From assembly GCA_903772945.1 (NCBI GenBank), contig CAICTM010000363.1:1-64000 (forward strand): 64,000 nt of DNA, read 5' to 3'. The position numbers and the translations under genes are program-made. The DNA comes from Seminavis robusta. Lineage: Eukaryota > Bacillariophyta > Bacillariophyceae > Naviculales > Naviculaceae. Below are positions 52,372 through 62,417 of the stretch, piece by piece. The notes under the pieces are model-generated. The model was not told the origin of the DNA, did not search any database, and saw only the letters and a list, made by a program, of their open reading frames with translations. The first letter of the stretch is position 1, and each line of letters begins with the position of its first letter.

Positions 52372-53418
52372 TCACGGCTTATTGTTTCTGTGTTGTTTTT
52401 GTTGTTTTTGTTGCTGCTGCTGCTGTTCTGCTAGTTTCTGATTGACATATCCATTCATGGCAAAGGTAATACCCCAGAGACCACACATGTAGACACTGCG
52501 TTGTCCAAATCCCGCGTAGAGTTTGCGGAATCCTTCCTTTTTGACAATGGTCACGACACAATCGAGTGCCGATGTGTAGGGAATGGCCGTGGAGGCTGCC
52601 TGTGTCATCATGCGTGTCTTGACGACATCAATGGGTTGCGTCACCACTCCACCCACCAAGGCGCTGCCCATGCCAATGACCAAGTTTTCGGCAGTCGTCA
52701 AGTGTGTCTTCTTTTTGTTCTTCTTGTTGTTGTGATTGTTGTTGTGCCGGTGCAGTAGTTTCCGTTTCATAAAGTCCATGGTGGTAAAGGTGGTAATGAC
52801 AAATGGCACATTCCGCGATACCGTCGGTCTCCACGCACTGTAAAAGCCCGGAATACCTTCCGTCTGGTAAATGGTCGCCACGGCGTTTCGAAAACTGGGA
52901 TAGACACCCGTCACCAATCGCTGTTTGATAACTTCTTGTGGAACACTCACTAAGCAACTACCGGCGGCTCCCAATGCCGATGCCACTACGGGTCCCACAC
53001 GATCATTCCACGCCGCAAAAATACCAAATTGAATGGCTCCTTGCGCGAGTGCAAAGGAACTCGTCGTCAAACATCCTCGACTCAATGCCTTGGCACCGAC
53101 ATCGGCCAACGTGCGACCATCTCGAGTTTGTGCCAGTGTCCGTAAGGCATCGACGGGATACAACACGGCTTGGGCGAGTGCGCGACTGCTGCCACCCGCT
53201 AAAACTTTTTGAGACCATGCGGGAAGACGGCGGCGTTGTCTACTACGAGCCGCCACTACATGTACGGCAGATGACGAGGCACTGTGACACAGCAAGAACA
53301 AGCAGAGCAGCGGCAATAGGAGGTTCATTGTGGATTGTTGTGTTGGACTTTTGTCTGGTGTTGATCCCATCATCATCGTTAGTGGGGGTATCGGCATGAA
53401 CCCTATGGAAGTATCCAT
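52372..53418 (-). CDS. Mitochondrial carrier family (SLC25) protein with N-terminal leader, up to 348 aa
   Basis: Three carrier repeats are visible through their signatures: YPVDALRT near residue 87, VPQEVIKQRL near 160, and QPIDVVKTRM near 263, each the P-x-[DE]-x-x-[KR]-type motif at the end of an odd-numbered helix. Matching even-helix motifs (EGIPGFYSAWRP, EGFRKLYAGFGQRS) follow repeats two and three. The overall order resembles SAM carriers and similar members; the substrate is not determinable. Met1 (53418) and Met31 (53328) are both possible starts. From Met31 the protein begins with a strong hydrophobic leader (NLLLPLLCLFLLCHSA) and then a Ser/Arg-rich stretch. This is unusual for mitochondrial carriers and could indicate plastid routing, although no Phe motif is present. 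The C-terminus is a Gln run. Confidence 0.88.
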   Translation of the reverse strand: MDTSIGFMPIPPLTMMMGSTPDKSPTQQSTMNLLLPLLCLFLLCHSASSSAVHVVAARSRQRRRLPAWSQKVLAGGSSRALAQAVLYPVDALRTLAQTRDGRTLADVGAKALSRGCLTTSSFALAQGAIQFGIFAAWNDRVGPVVASALGAAGSCLVSVPQEVIKQRLVTGVYPSFRNAVATIYQTEGIPGFYSAWRPTVSRNVPFVITTFTTMDFMKRKLLHRHNNNHNNKKNKKKTHLTTAENLVIGMGSALVGGVVTQPIDVVKTRMMTQAASTAIPYTSALDCVVTIVKKEGFRKLYAGFGQRSVYMCGLWGITFAMNGYVNQKLAEQQQQQQKQQKQHRNNKP

Positions 53419-53874
53419 GTTTGAGACGCATAGAGTTATGAAAAGATACCTTCGATAAATTTAGCATAGAAACTTCCAGTTGCTGATCCTCACAGTTCAA
53501 CTTCAACTTGTGTGACGGCTGTTATCTTTTGGTGTCTTTCTAGGGATTTGATTGAGGAACCAACCAATGAAATGGAAGCTGACGGTGGCAACAGCCGTCC
53601 ACTCACCTCGGGGTACACAGCGAGAAAGAAGAATGGAACGCATCGAACCAAAGATTCCAGTACAGCAGTACGGAACACTCGAGGATATCTCCTCCTGCAC
53701 AGAACAACCAACATTCTTTCGCGCACACATCATCCACCGAAAAAGAAGAAGCCAGAAATATTCTCGTTATCTTGCTCTGCCATCAGCCAACAAGTCACAA
53801 TCCAGGTGAATGCGTATTATCTGATCTGGCAACTCCATTCATCCATCGTTTTACTAGACTACACTACTACAAGC

Positions 53875-55558
53875 ATGTCTCCTTCCAAGGTTCTATCCCT
53901 CGCATTAGCTGCAGCTAGTTGTTTGCAGTCGAGTGTGGTATTCAGTTATGCTCCACCATTAGCATTGGCTCCTAGCAGACCATCACCTACTTTTACTTCG
54001 CGACCAACCACTTCGGCTCTTTTCTCGTCAAGTACCACTTCTTCTTCTTCGACAAAGACGACCGATGCCGAGTTTGCGGCCTTTGCCGAGACATTGGAGG
54101 AGGATGTGGATGTAGACGAAGAAGACATGGATCAAACCTGGCAAGCTAGCGTGGATGAGCTACTGGATCCTCTTACGCCACTGGCCCGACGACAAGCTCT
54201 ACTGGCCAAATTAGTGGGTGCCAACAAAGATATTCAAGAATCGGTCCTCACGGCACTGCGGGATCGCAAGGCAAGTCATATCATTCATCTATGCATCTCT
54301 TCATCTCGTGATGCAGTTATTAGCTGGCCGACTTGACTATGTATATTTATATTTCATGACAATCACCCAATAGTAGTAGCTCACTTCCTCCTCGTTTCGT
54401 CTCTCTTTTCTTTAATCCATGGACGCACAGATCGACGGACTCTTGACTCCCAATGGCAAAAAGCTTCAAGAAGGCAGCCAAACCGTGGCCCGTCAAATCA
54501 CCAACGATATTCTACCCAATCTGGCCGCCAATCCTCCACCCAACCCGGCGACTCTCTTGCCAGATCCCACCGATGTCTCCAAAGTTGGATCACGCATCCT
54601 CAATGCATTGAGCAATCAAGTCCAAAAGAATATTGAACTGCTCCAAGGAGATTTGGCCAATCCAGTGCGCATCCCACAACGAATTTCTCGTCAAACCAAT
54701 GACTTTGTCACCGAAGCCCGCAATGTCTTTTCTGAAACACCCGTCGGGTTACAGGAACCACCCTATACGGTCGTTCAAACATCCGGGTCGTATGAAATTC
54801 GGGATTACGAAGGATACAGCGTCGCATCGACCAGCATGGGCAAGAATACTGTCATTTTGGGGGCCGACGACAATGCCGCCGGAACCAACTTGGCCGAAAC
54901 CGGGGCGGCGTTCAACACCCTGGCGGCCTATTTGTTTGGTGCCAACAAGGAGGGTGTCTCCATGGATATGACGACACCCGTCACTACCACGAGTTGGGGT
55001 GAAATGCGATTCTATCTCAGTCGACCCAATGATGTCCCAGCGCCGTTGGATGATGCCAGCAGTGGCTCCTTGTACGAATCCGGGGCCGTCACGATTCTCG
55101 ATATCCCTCCGGCACGGTTGGCCGTGAAAAAATTCACCGGCTTTGTCACGGAAGGAGAAATCACGCGACAAAAGGATGCACTCTTGTCGGCATTGTCCAT
55201 GGATGATATTGAAATTGATGTCGCTCATGGAGATCCCATTTCGCACGTCATCTTTCAATACAATCCACCCTACACGCTGCCCATTGTCCGACGAAATGAA
55301 ATTGCCGTGGCGGTGCGAAGAGAAAACGAAGTGGTCGATCTCAAGCAACAATGGGGTGACAAAGAGACTGCCGGTGGCACGACCGTGAAGAGTGCAGAGG
55401 AAATGGAACCTGTCAATGGTGTTACAGAGGAGTCGACCATGAGTGCAGAGGAAATGGAACCCGTGAATGGTGTTGTTACAGAGGAGTCGACCAAGACCAC
55501 TGCTTCCGCCGAGAAGGCTCAAGTTCTAGAGGAAGAAGATATTTCGCCCAGTGATTAA
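53875..55558 (+). CDS. SOUL haem-binding family protein with plastid-type leader, two exons, 507 aa
   Basis: Exon 1 is 53875-54270, exon 2 is 54431-55558; the intron of 160 bases begins with GC (AAG/GCAAGT) and ends with CAG. The SOUL domain spans about residues 240-443: PPYTVVQTSGSYEIRDYEGY, FNTLAAYLFGANKEG, SMDMTTPVTTT, MRFYLSR, RLAVKKFTGFVTEGE and HVIFQYNPPYTLPIVRRNEI. SOUL proteins bind tetrapyrroles; plant plastid members sit on plastoglobules. The N-terminal 25 residues are a signal peptide followed by VFSYAPP, close to the diatom plastid motif with an essential Phe. An acidic low-complexity stretch (about 62-85) and a helical region (SNQVQKNIELLQGDL) precede the domain. The tail contains a tandem duplication of SAEEMEPVNGV. 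Confidence 0.88.
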
Positions 55559-56072
55559 TGCATTAGAAAAACGCAGCAATACACAGGCACGACGGACCAC
55601 CTATTTTTGTAGCGCAAAGGGTTGGAGGAAGCCATGCCAAAAGTTGGGAAATGGCTTCTCGGCTAATGAATGGCACCCTTGCGACCACTAACGAATGAGA
55701 ACACACGGCAACCTGGCAGTCAGATCAAGATCATACTCAACAATTAAGCCAAGTTGCACATACAGTACGTACATAACAACAATTCGCAAGAGGCTTTTCT
55801 AGACGACAAACAAGAGAAACATAAGGACTACTAGCTAGCAATTCAATTACATAGATGGCAGTTTATCAGTGGAACGACATCGAGCTGTCTCGGGAGACGG
55901 TACGCACTACATGCTTCGTTGCCGGCAGGGAGGCTCCAAGACAAATGCTGTTGATTCTTCGTTCGTGTGCTAATGATCATACGGGTAGAGGGGGAAGAAT
56001 TGTGTGCAATAAAAAGATTACTTGGATTGATATTATGTTTAGAAGCACGGATCTCCAAGAGGAGACCTCGTG
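55559..56072. other. Intergenic DNA between convergent genes
   Basis: About 510 bases, presumably both 3' UTRs. No gene, repeat or motif of note is visible. Confidence 0.5.
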
Positions 56073-56468
56073 TCAGAGAGTTTCATCATCTACTAGAATA
56101 CCATAGCGGCGACGCAGATCACTCAGTTGAATTTTCAGCTCATTGCGCTCCTCCTCATAGGTTGGCAGAGCCTTCAACTCATCCCTCAGCTTGACACGAC
56201 GATTGCGGAGTTGGCGCTTGGTCTTCTTGAGTTCTGCATGATCCTTCTTAGAGCCCAATCCAGAATCAATCAAAAAGTTGCAGTTGGTAATCTCCTCCTC
56301 AATCTTCTCGAGCTTCCTTTGGGTCTTTGTGCGGAGTGGGGAAATCATGTTGTCAAGATCTTTAATGGCCTTTTCAAGGTTGATGAGGTCACTATCAGAA
56401 GTTTCAGTGTCGATGTTGTTGCTGGAAGTATTGGGTGTGGCTGTTGTGGCTGTTGTGGCTGTGAGCAT
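56073..56468 (-). CDS. Small coiled-coil protein, 131 aa
   Basis: Not recognised. A Thr/Ser/Asn-rich N-terminus (about 30 residues) is followed by an almost continuous heptad-like charged helix from about residue 33 to 125, with LINLEKAIKDLDNMI, RKLEKIEEEITNCNFLI, AELKKTKRQLRNRRVKLRDE and RNELKIQLSDLRRRYG. The protein ends VDDETL. This suggests a dimeric coiled coil. The frame is open to a TTG at 56591; the ATG at 56468 is the first one. There is no signal peptide or basic DNA-binding block. Confidence 0.6.
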   Translation of the reverse strand: MLTATTATTATPNTSSNNIDTETSDSDLINLEKAIKDLDNMISPLRTKTQRKLEKIEEEITNCNFLIDSGLGSKKDHAELKKTKRQLRNRRVKLRDELKALPTYEEERNELKIQLSDLRRRYGILVDDETL

Positions 56469-56968
56469 CAAGGGTTGGTTCGTTAGTTTGCTCTTCTTGT
56501 GTTGTGTTTTGTTTTGTGTTTTCAGTTTTTTAAAGGAGTAACTCGTGTGGTCTGGTGAGTACGACTGTAGAGTAACTGTGATCGGACCCAAGTACCATGG
56601 CGTGGTGGGAGTAAACTCAGTCTTGGGACCGGGATAGTCTGAGAGACCCCGGCCAACCGAAGAGAGTTTCCAAGCAGAGGCAGCTAAGCTGGCAACGCGG
56701 CCAATCTTTGTAACTACCGATATCGTGATCCTTGTTTGCGCAGAAGGTTACTGATACGATGATCATGACAAGAGCGATGGAAGAAGGATTCTATGAGCGC
56801 CCAATGATGCAGCCGAGATCAGATTCACACGAAAACCTCCACGTGGCGCAGGCAGAGTTCTGCCCTGGAAGATCCCAAAGATATGCATACCAGTGCGATG
56901 TATGGAATCCTGTCATCTCACTAATTTTGAATTCTTTGGTGCTGTAGACCTCAAATCAACCGGCACCA
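56469..56968. promoter_or_regulatory. Shared upstream region of divergent genes
   Basis: 500 bases between the start codons of the coiled-coil gene (minus) and the stomatin-like gene (plus). An open plus frame at 56732-56947 lacks any family signature. No specific promoter element is recognisable. Confidence 0.3.
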
Positions 56969-58044
56969 ATGAGATCAGCCTTCCTTCTCATTCTGGTCCT
57001 CCTCCAAAGGGTGGCGAACGCTTTCGTTCCAATACCGGTATCACCGAAGCCATTCGTTGGTCGTACTGACACTCCTTTCAAGAATCATGTTCTTACTGCG
57101 TCTCAAACCTACGCTGCGTCAACAGCACTGCATATGTTTCCCACCAGAGTCGTGGCTGGATCGGTTGTTGCGGGAGCTTTAGCTTCAATCAAGATTGTCA
57201 GCCAGGGCAATGTTGCCATTGTTGAGCGATTGGGGCGATTTCAACAATGCTTGAATCCAGGATTGCACTTCGTCATACCTCTGGTGGATCGACAAAGAAT
57301 CACGCTTTCCCGACGAGAACAAGTCTTTGATATTCCTCCCCAGGATTGTATCAGTTCAGATAATGCCCCTCTTTCCGCAGATGCGGTCGTCTACTGGATA
57401 TTGATAGACCCTGAAAAGGCCTACTACGCGGTCATGGATTTGGAATTAGCCATTCAAAATCTGGTGTTGACGCAGCTACGTTCTGAAATTGGCAAGTTGA
57501 CACTGGATAGTACGTTCTCGCTCGGGAACAACTCACTTCCGCCCTACTGAAGGACCTGGATGTAGCTACGGAGCCATGGGGCATCAACATTACTCGTGTA
57601 GAAGTGCGAGACAATATCCCCAATCCAGAAATCCTTGGAGCCATGGAGCAGCAAATGGCTGCTGAGCGAACAAAACGTGCTGTGGTGATCAAATCTGAAG
57701 GTGAGTTGGCCCGAGCCGTCAATGAAGCGGAAGGGGCGGCCCAATCTCGATTGATTGACGCTCGCGCATCTGCGGAAGCCCTTCGCCTGGAAGCCAAAGC
57801 CAAAAGGGATAAATTGGAGCTGGAAGCACAAGGTGCAGCCCAAGCCATTGCTGCGCTCGTAGATGTGATGGGCGGAGATGCAGAGGAAGCCACAAAGTTT
57901 CAGCTGAATCGAGAGTATATTGAGGCTCAACGATCTCTGGCTACCAGTGAGAATGCCAAAGTTGTCCTTTCATCAGATGCTTTCAACAGTGCCATGGTAC
58001 AAGCTTTGTCGCTCTACGATGTAGCCAAAGAGAAGCAATCGTAG
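56969..58044 (+). pseudogene. Plastid-targeted stomatin-like (band 7/SPFH) gene with a one-base frameshift
   Basis: Band 7/stomatin-like protein, closest to the SLP-2/paraslipin type: NVAIVERLGRFQQCLNPGLHF, PQDCISSDNAPLSADAVVYW, LVLTQLRSEIGKLTLDSTFS, then REQLTSALLKDLD, WGINITRVEVRDN and a long Ala/Glu helix (RASAEALRLEAKAKRDKLEL). These proteins form oligomeric rings at membranes and scaffold proteases. The frame breaks at 57518-57522: after TTC TCG one base is missing before CGG GAA CAA, so the first frame stops at 57550 and the second continues to a TAG at 58044. With the base restored the length would be about 358 aa. The N-terminus is a signal peptide plus ANAFVP at residues 16-21, a textbook diatom plastid presequence. 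It is either a recent mutation or a sequencing error; the rest is intact. Confidence 0.85.
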
Positions 58045-58269
58045 CTGGGCTGGTGCTCCACTAGCCAGATTGTTTTTAGTTTGTAGCCGTGTTACCAGCA
58101 ATGCAAGTTTAGGCCAAGTGTGGTGCAAGTTGCGGTAACCAAAGTTTCCCCGTTCAGAGCATCTCCAACCCCATATCTTGGGCTCTCTGACTTAAACACT
58201 TTCCTGACGAGAAACCTTATGACGAATGCCTGTAAGTGGGTGCAGTTGACGATGAAGACCATGTCACTC

Positions 58270-58638
58270 CTAAACAATCATCCAGTCTAGTATGTTATTT
58301 ATTCTAGTTCGATTCCTAATAGCTTTCCTAACTACTAGTAGTGAGGCAGCAACAAACTTCCTTTGGTGCAACGTGATGCACGCAGCAAAAAGAAAGAGTG
58401 CCGCCAGGGATGCCACCAGGGATTGCGGCAAATAGATGACATGCCATTGCGTCACTCCAGAAGCTAAGGAATACCTATGACCGGGACGGAAGAAGCTGCA
58501 ATCGGAGCAAGCTTCAGGCAAGGCAGAACGGGCAACATTTTCGAAGGAGCTGTCTGTGTATTGCCGCAAACTCCCTCCAGAGAGCTCCCTTCGGCCATGG
58601 TTGAGCTTGAGGGGCTGCCGTTCATCATGAAATTGCAT
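58270..58638 (-). CDS. Possible small single-helix membrane protein, or 3' exon of the upstream gene
   Basis: 122 codons from an ATG at 58638 that overlaps the last 14 bases of the gene at 58625-60199 in another frame. It has a Ser/Arg-rich N-terminal half, then a hydrophobic segment with LPQSLVASLAALFLFAACITL near residue 80 and a basic C-terminus. There is no family match. It could be a separate gene, a 3' exon of the neighbour reached by splicing, or chance. Confidence 0.3.
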   Translation of the reverse strand: MQFHDERQPLKLNHGRRELSGGSLRQYTDSSFENVARSALPEACSDCSFFRPGHRYSLASGVTQWHVIYLPQSLVASLAALFLFAACITLHQRKFVAASLLVVRKAIRNRTRINNILDWMIV

Positions 58639-60199
58639 TATGCTTTCGCTTGCTTCCACTAATGGTGTTGGGCTCAGAAGTGTTGGCAGGATTACTCCAC
58701 TTGACTGGGTTTTCATGCAAGAGTCCATAGGCAAGGTTGCATCGATCCTCCTCTGTGGCAGGGTGGGCGCCTTCCTTGTCAAAGCATATTTCACCCTCTT
58801 GAAGTACCACCAGCAGATCTACGAATTCTACAATGGTGGTTTCTGGGTCACGTGCTTTTTTGCGGCCATGCAAATTGAGGTTGGTGTAGAAAGACAATAG
58901 ATGTTCGCTTGGATGACGAGCGCTGCGAACATTGCCTCGTGGATTCTCCCGAGTACAGCCATCTTCAAAGCGGACACTTGCCAGTGTTGTATTGGATTTT
59001 TGGAGAATATCTGCTAGAATGTCCTGGTATCTCTTGAACCTGTCAGAATGCTCATCCACTTGCATATAAATTAAGTTTTTGAGGGTATGATTGCTCTCCA
59101 AAGCGTTCAGGATTGGATCCACTCCCGTTCCCGTCATGTCACTTGTTGCTCGAATACACAATGTTTGCAACAAGGAATTGCCACAAAGATCACGGCTGAT
59201 GATTGTCATTGCACCTCCCGAATCCATATCAGTGTCAATGGATAGATTTGTGAGACAAGGCATCAACACCAAGCAATGCTCCAGGAACTCCAGAGCAAAT
59301 GGATTGTTCTGAGCAAGATCTATCTGCAATTCCTGGATCTTGCAACTTGACAGCACTCGATTGAGTGAATCTGAGTTGAAGGAAATTGCTTCCCCCACTT
59401 GGTTTGGTGATGGTTCTGGGAAGTCAACATCGAAACGGAGCATGCTCTGATTGGAGAGGACTTTGCGGACAAACTCCAAAAATGCATCCAATTCCCATTT
59501 GCCGCAACAGTTTCTAATGGCTTGTAGGTGGGTGCTGTCCAGAATTGGCTCCATTCCCTCAAGAGTCTCTTGATCAAATGCTGCCCGCTTTGTCCTAGAA
59601 TTTTCATCAACAACAACCCATGGGTTATAATCATCGATATCATCGAAAAGATCAACGGGAAAACCGATTTCTTTTGTTTTGCCCACAATCACTTTGAAGA
59701 GACTTTGAGTTAATTCCAGACTGTACTTCCAGTTCAGCACAGAACACAAGCAAGTTGACATCACAGGATAATTTTTAGGCATCAATATCTCTGGGTTTAT
59801 ATTGGCCATTATGACAATTTCTTTGTCGGTGGGTCTATTGGGTCCCGGTCCTTGCTCCACGGCCAACACAAATGCACTATCATCAACCAACCCAGGACGC
59901 ATTGTAGCAAGAAACCCAACCACTCCTGGCTTGGCTCCACATTTCAGGACGTTCCAAAAGAGCTGTTTGGTCAATGCTTCCGGGAAAAATCCATAAAAAG
60001 TCTTGACAGTTTCCAAATCTGCCTTGGCCATCAACACCATTTCCAATAGCTGATGCTTGGAAACAGTCCAGTTGGTGGTCGGCACTGGATTATCAAGTGC
60101 GGCAAACAGAGTTGAGTGGTCCATTGTGGTAGTACTAGTATCTCTATCAGCAACAGGAGAAGCAATGCTTTGTGAAGTGGGCACCCGCTTCGGTTTCAT
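58625..60199 (-). CDS. Large hypothetical protein with LRR-like middle, 524 aa
   Basis: Not assigned to a known family. The start ATG at 60199 gives a short basic/Ser leader, then HSTLFAALDNPVPTTNW and a helical N-terminal half (residues about 45-190: LLEMVLMAKADLETVKTFYGF, LFWNVLKCGAKPGVVGFL), reminiscent of helical-repeat proteins. The middle (about 285-400) has leucine-rich strands (IQELQIDLAQNNPFALEFLEH, LTNLSIDTDMDSGG, LQTLCIRATSD, LKNLIYMQVDE). The C-terminal 120 residues include a charged linker and end in a basic SGSKRKHNAIS. There is no signal peptide or membrane helix. Diatom genomes carry many such proteins. It is not an obvious paralogue of the LRR-like pair at 9.8 and 21.1 kb. 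Confidence 0.75.
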   Translation of the reverse strand: MKPKRVPTSQSIASPVADRDTSTTTMDHSTLFAALDNPVPTTNWTVSKHQLLEMVLMAKADLETVKTFYGFFPEALTKQLFWNVLKCGAKPGVVGFLATMRPGLVDDSAFVLAVEQGPGPNRPTDKEIVIMANINPEILMPKNYPVMSTCLCSVLNWKYSLELTQSLFKVIVGKTKEIGFPVDLFDDIDDYNPWVVVDENSRTKRAAFDQETLEGMEPILDSTHLQAIRNCCGKWELDAFLEFVRKVLSNQSMLRFDVDFPEPSPNQVGEAISFNSDSLNRVLSSCKIQELQIDLAQNNPFALEFLEHCLVLMPCLTNLSIDTDMDSGGAMTIISRDLCGNSLLQTLCIRATSDMTGTGVDPILNALESNHTLKNLIYMQVDEHSDRFKRYQDILADILQKSNTTLASVRFEDGCTRENPRGNVRSARHPSEHLLSFYTNLNLHGRKKARDPETTIVEFVDLLVVLQEGEICFDKEGAHPATEEDRCNLAYGLLHENPVKWSNPANTSEPNTISGSKRKHNAIS

Positions 60200-61079
60200 C
60201 CGCGATCTTCAAGGCTCGAGCATTGGAGTTATAAAAAGCTGGTTAAGCTGTTTGGGATCTTCTCAGTCTCTTTAGCTCAAGTTGTCCATACCGGTATCAT
60301 AGATCCTGTGAGGAGGAAGAGCTGGACGAGGTTGCTTCTCGGCAAATTGGCTGGACTGTCAGCATCTTGTTGGCTACTCCAGAGTACATGCATGGTACCG
60401 GTATCTAGCTACGAGTAGTAGCAATCTAAAGATAGATGAACTCGCTGTGTGGCATAAATGTCTCTGGTTACACGAAGTCAGAAATGATACGATTGAGCAG
60501 AAGTAAGTTTCTACAGTCAGGCCAGCACGTGGTGGTCACGGGACCAGTTATGCAATGTGCTATGGCCTATGGCAACCTACTAGAATTTTTTGCTGAAGAA
60601 CCGGGAGACGGAAAACTATATGCAAATGTTGTTGAGGACAGGTCTCCTGGCTAGCTAGCTAGCCAACTGAAAAGTATTGGTCAATCATCACTTCGAAGCG
60701 ACTGAGTGATTAGGAACAAAGAAAGCCTGGAGTACTAGCTAGTATGACAGGAAGCTAGAGTATTATTGGCGGTAGCAAGCTACTGGTACCGAAGCAATTT
60801 CGGAAACCTCAACGATGTGGACCTACATGTACAGCCGTCTCTTCTCTTCCTCCTTGTTCCATGCTCGGATGGATTCAAAGGATAGCGAATTGTGCTTGGA
60901 CGACGACACTGTTGAACTTCCGCGGGAGGCTGAGCCTACCTGTACCGGTACGGCGAAGTTGTGGCATGGTCCTTTTTGTTGGGTTCCCTTTTTCCTTGGG
61001 CGGCGCATCCTTCTGACGGTCACTGCCAGGTGCGGCCAGCGGTTTTGCATTTGTCATCACTGTTGTTGGTTGTTTGTTT
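60200..61079. other. Intergenic DNA without a supported gene
   Basis: 880 bases with CTAG runs (60649-60663) and GGTACCGGTA words. A 72-codon open frame at 60436-60654 has an ATG but no family signature, and I do not call it a gene. Confidence 0.45.
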
Positions 61080-62417
61080 TTATATCAGAAACTCTCGTGA
61101 CGACTGATCCATCGATCCATGGGTTGTCGTGGTAGGCAGTGTTTGTGTTTCCCAGAGCGACTCGAGTGCGGAAGTGGTACTGGCATAAATCTCCAAGACT
61201 TCGCCATATACCACTTCAATCTCACCACCCTTATTGGTATTATTGTTTTTGGTCGTCAAGGAATAGTCGTATCGATAGTCGTCTTCGTCGTCGGTAGCAT
61301 CATAGACAAAGTCGTAATCGCCCTGGGCATCGGCGCGTTCACGGGCCCGCTTTTTGCGAAAGTCGATAATCATCCCAATCAGAATGAGTTGCATCCCGGC
61401 ATCCGCGACACCGGCCGCATATACCCACACGGTTTCTCCCGAAGCGACAATCCAAAAGGCGACCAATGCCAAGTCTCCCACGACACTAATCACCAACGAG
61501 GCCATGCTGAGGACTCCTTCGTGTTGATGCCGCCAGGTGGTGACAATTTGGGGTATATACAGAATCATGTTGGTAATGGCCGCGGTACTACCCCATACTT
61601 GTAGGAGGGTGTTTTCCTCCTTGTCAGAGTCCTCATTCGCTAACACGCCAAAACTAATGACGGCGGCCACGGCACAAATGATCCATGTAACGACAGTGGC
61701 AATCTTGGCCATGTGGAATTCGGTGCCATCGCTGTAGTAGTATTTGCGAGTGATAATGGCGTCTTGTGACGCAACTGCTTCTTCGTCATTATTATTGTTG
61801 TTGTCGTCCATGGTAAAGCTGGTGGAGGGCGATGCTTCGAGTCCCAAGAGTGGTTGTTGTGTGGCGGTTTGATCTTCTTCTTCGGAAGAGGGACGGTACG
61901 GTTGAGGAGTGGAAAAGAGAAAGTAGTAAAAGATCAAACTTGGGACACCGACCAAGATGGACACGAAATTCTGCAGGGTTGGCATGCAGGCATTCAAGGT
62001 GGCAAAGAGTCGAAGCAACGCTATGGACCAGTCTTCGTCTCCGTGGGGATGATGAGGGTGGGAATTGGTAGCTGACGCCATCAAGACAGCAATGTCTCCC
62101 GTTGACATGCTGGTGGTGTTGAAATCCCCAAGGTTAAAGTCGTCTCCCGTACTGTTGGAACTGCTGCTACCGGTAGTATTGGTAGCTGTGGCGATAATGA
62201 AATGGTAGTCTCCCATCAAGCTGGCCAAAGTGATGGTCACATTGGAGATGGTACAAATCAGGATATATGCCAAGCTTAAGCCTTCAGCTGATCGATACTT
62301 CCAACATAGATAATGCTGGGGTACATTCATTAGGATGAAACCAAGGAGAAAGCCACAGCCAATCACAAAGTCGCCGGCTTCAATGATCCATGGAGGCAAG
62401 GAAGAGAGGTCTAGCAT
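61080..62417 (-). CDS. PQ-loop repeat membrane transporter, 445 aa
   Basis: Two PQ-loop motifs mark the family that includes cystinosin and lysosomal cationic amino-acid exporters. The first is MNVPQHYLCWKYRSAEGLSL near residue 30, the second is YIPQIVTTWRHQHEGVLSM near 299. About seven hydrophobic helices are visible, at roughly 13-32, 48-67, 150-170, 238-258, 280-300, 310-330 and 337-355. A long loop with N-glycosylation sequons (NTT, NST) lies at 77-120, and an acidic/Asn linker lies at 180-225. The C-terminal 80 residues are soluble and Asp/Tyr-rich (DFVYDATDDEDDYRYDY). A vacuolar or lysosome-like membrane location is likely by family. The start ATG at 62417 is the first in frame. Confidence 0.85.
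   Translation of the reverse strand: MLDLSSLPPWIIEAGDFVIGCGFLLGFILMNVPQHYLCWKYRSAEGLSLAYILICTISNVTITLASLMGDYHFIIATATNTTGSSSSNSTGDDFNLGDFNTTSMSTGDIAVLMASATNSHPHHPHGDEDWSIALLRLFATLNACMPTLQNFVSILVGVPSLIFYYFLFSTPQPYRPSSEEEDQTATQQPLLGLEASPSTSFTMDDNNNNNDEEAVASQDAIITRKYYYSDGTEFHMAKIATVVTWIICAVAAVISFGVLANEDSDKEENTLLQVWGSTAAITNMILYIPQIVTTWRHQHEGVLSMASLVISVVGDLALVAFWIVASGETVWVYAAGVADAGMQLILIGMIIDFRKKRARERADAQGDYDFVYDATDDEDDYRYDYSLTTKNNNTNKGGEIEVVYGEVLEIYASTTSALESLWETQTLPTTTTHGSMDQSSREFLI

Noticed and set aside
54749-55522. 257-codon minus ORF
   Set aside because: It is antisense to the SOUL exon 2, which has clear domain conservation.
57510-57565. A short GT-AG intron (GTACGT...AAG) explaining the stomatin frame change
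   Set aside because: It would delete the conserved TFS..REQLTSALLKD block, which is present in the DNA in shifted frames; a missing base is simpler.
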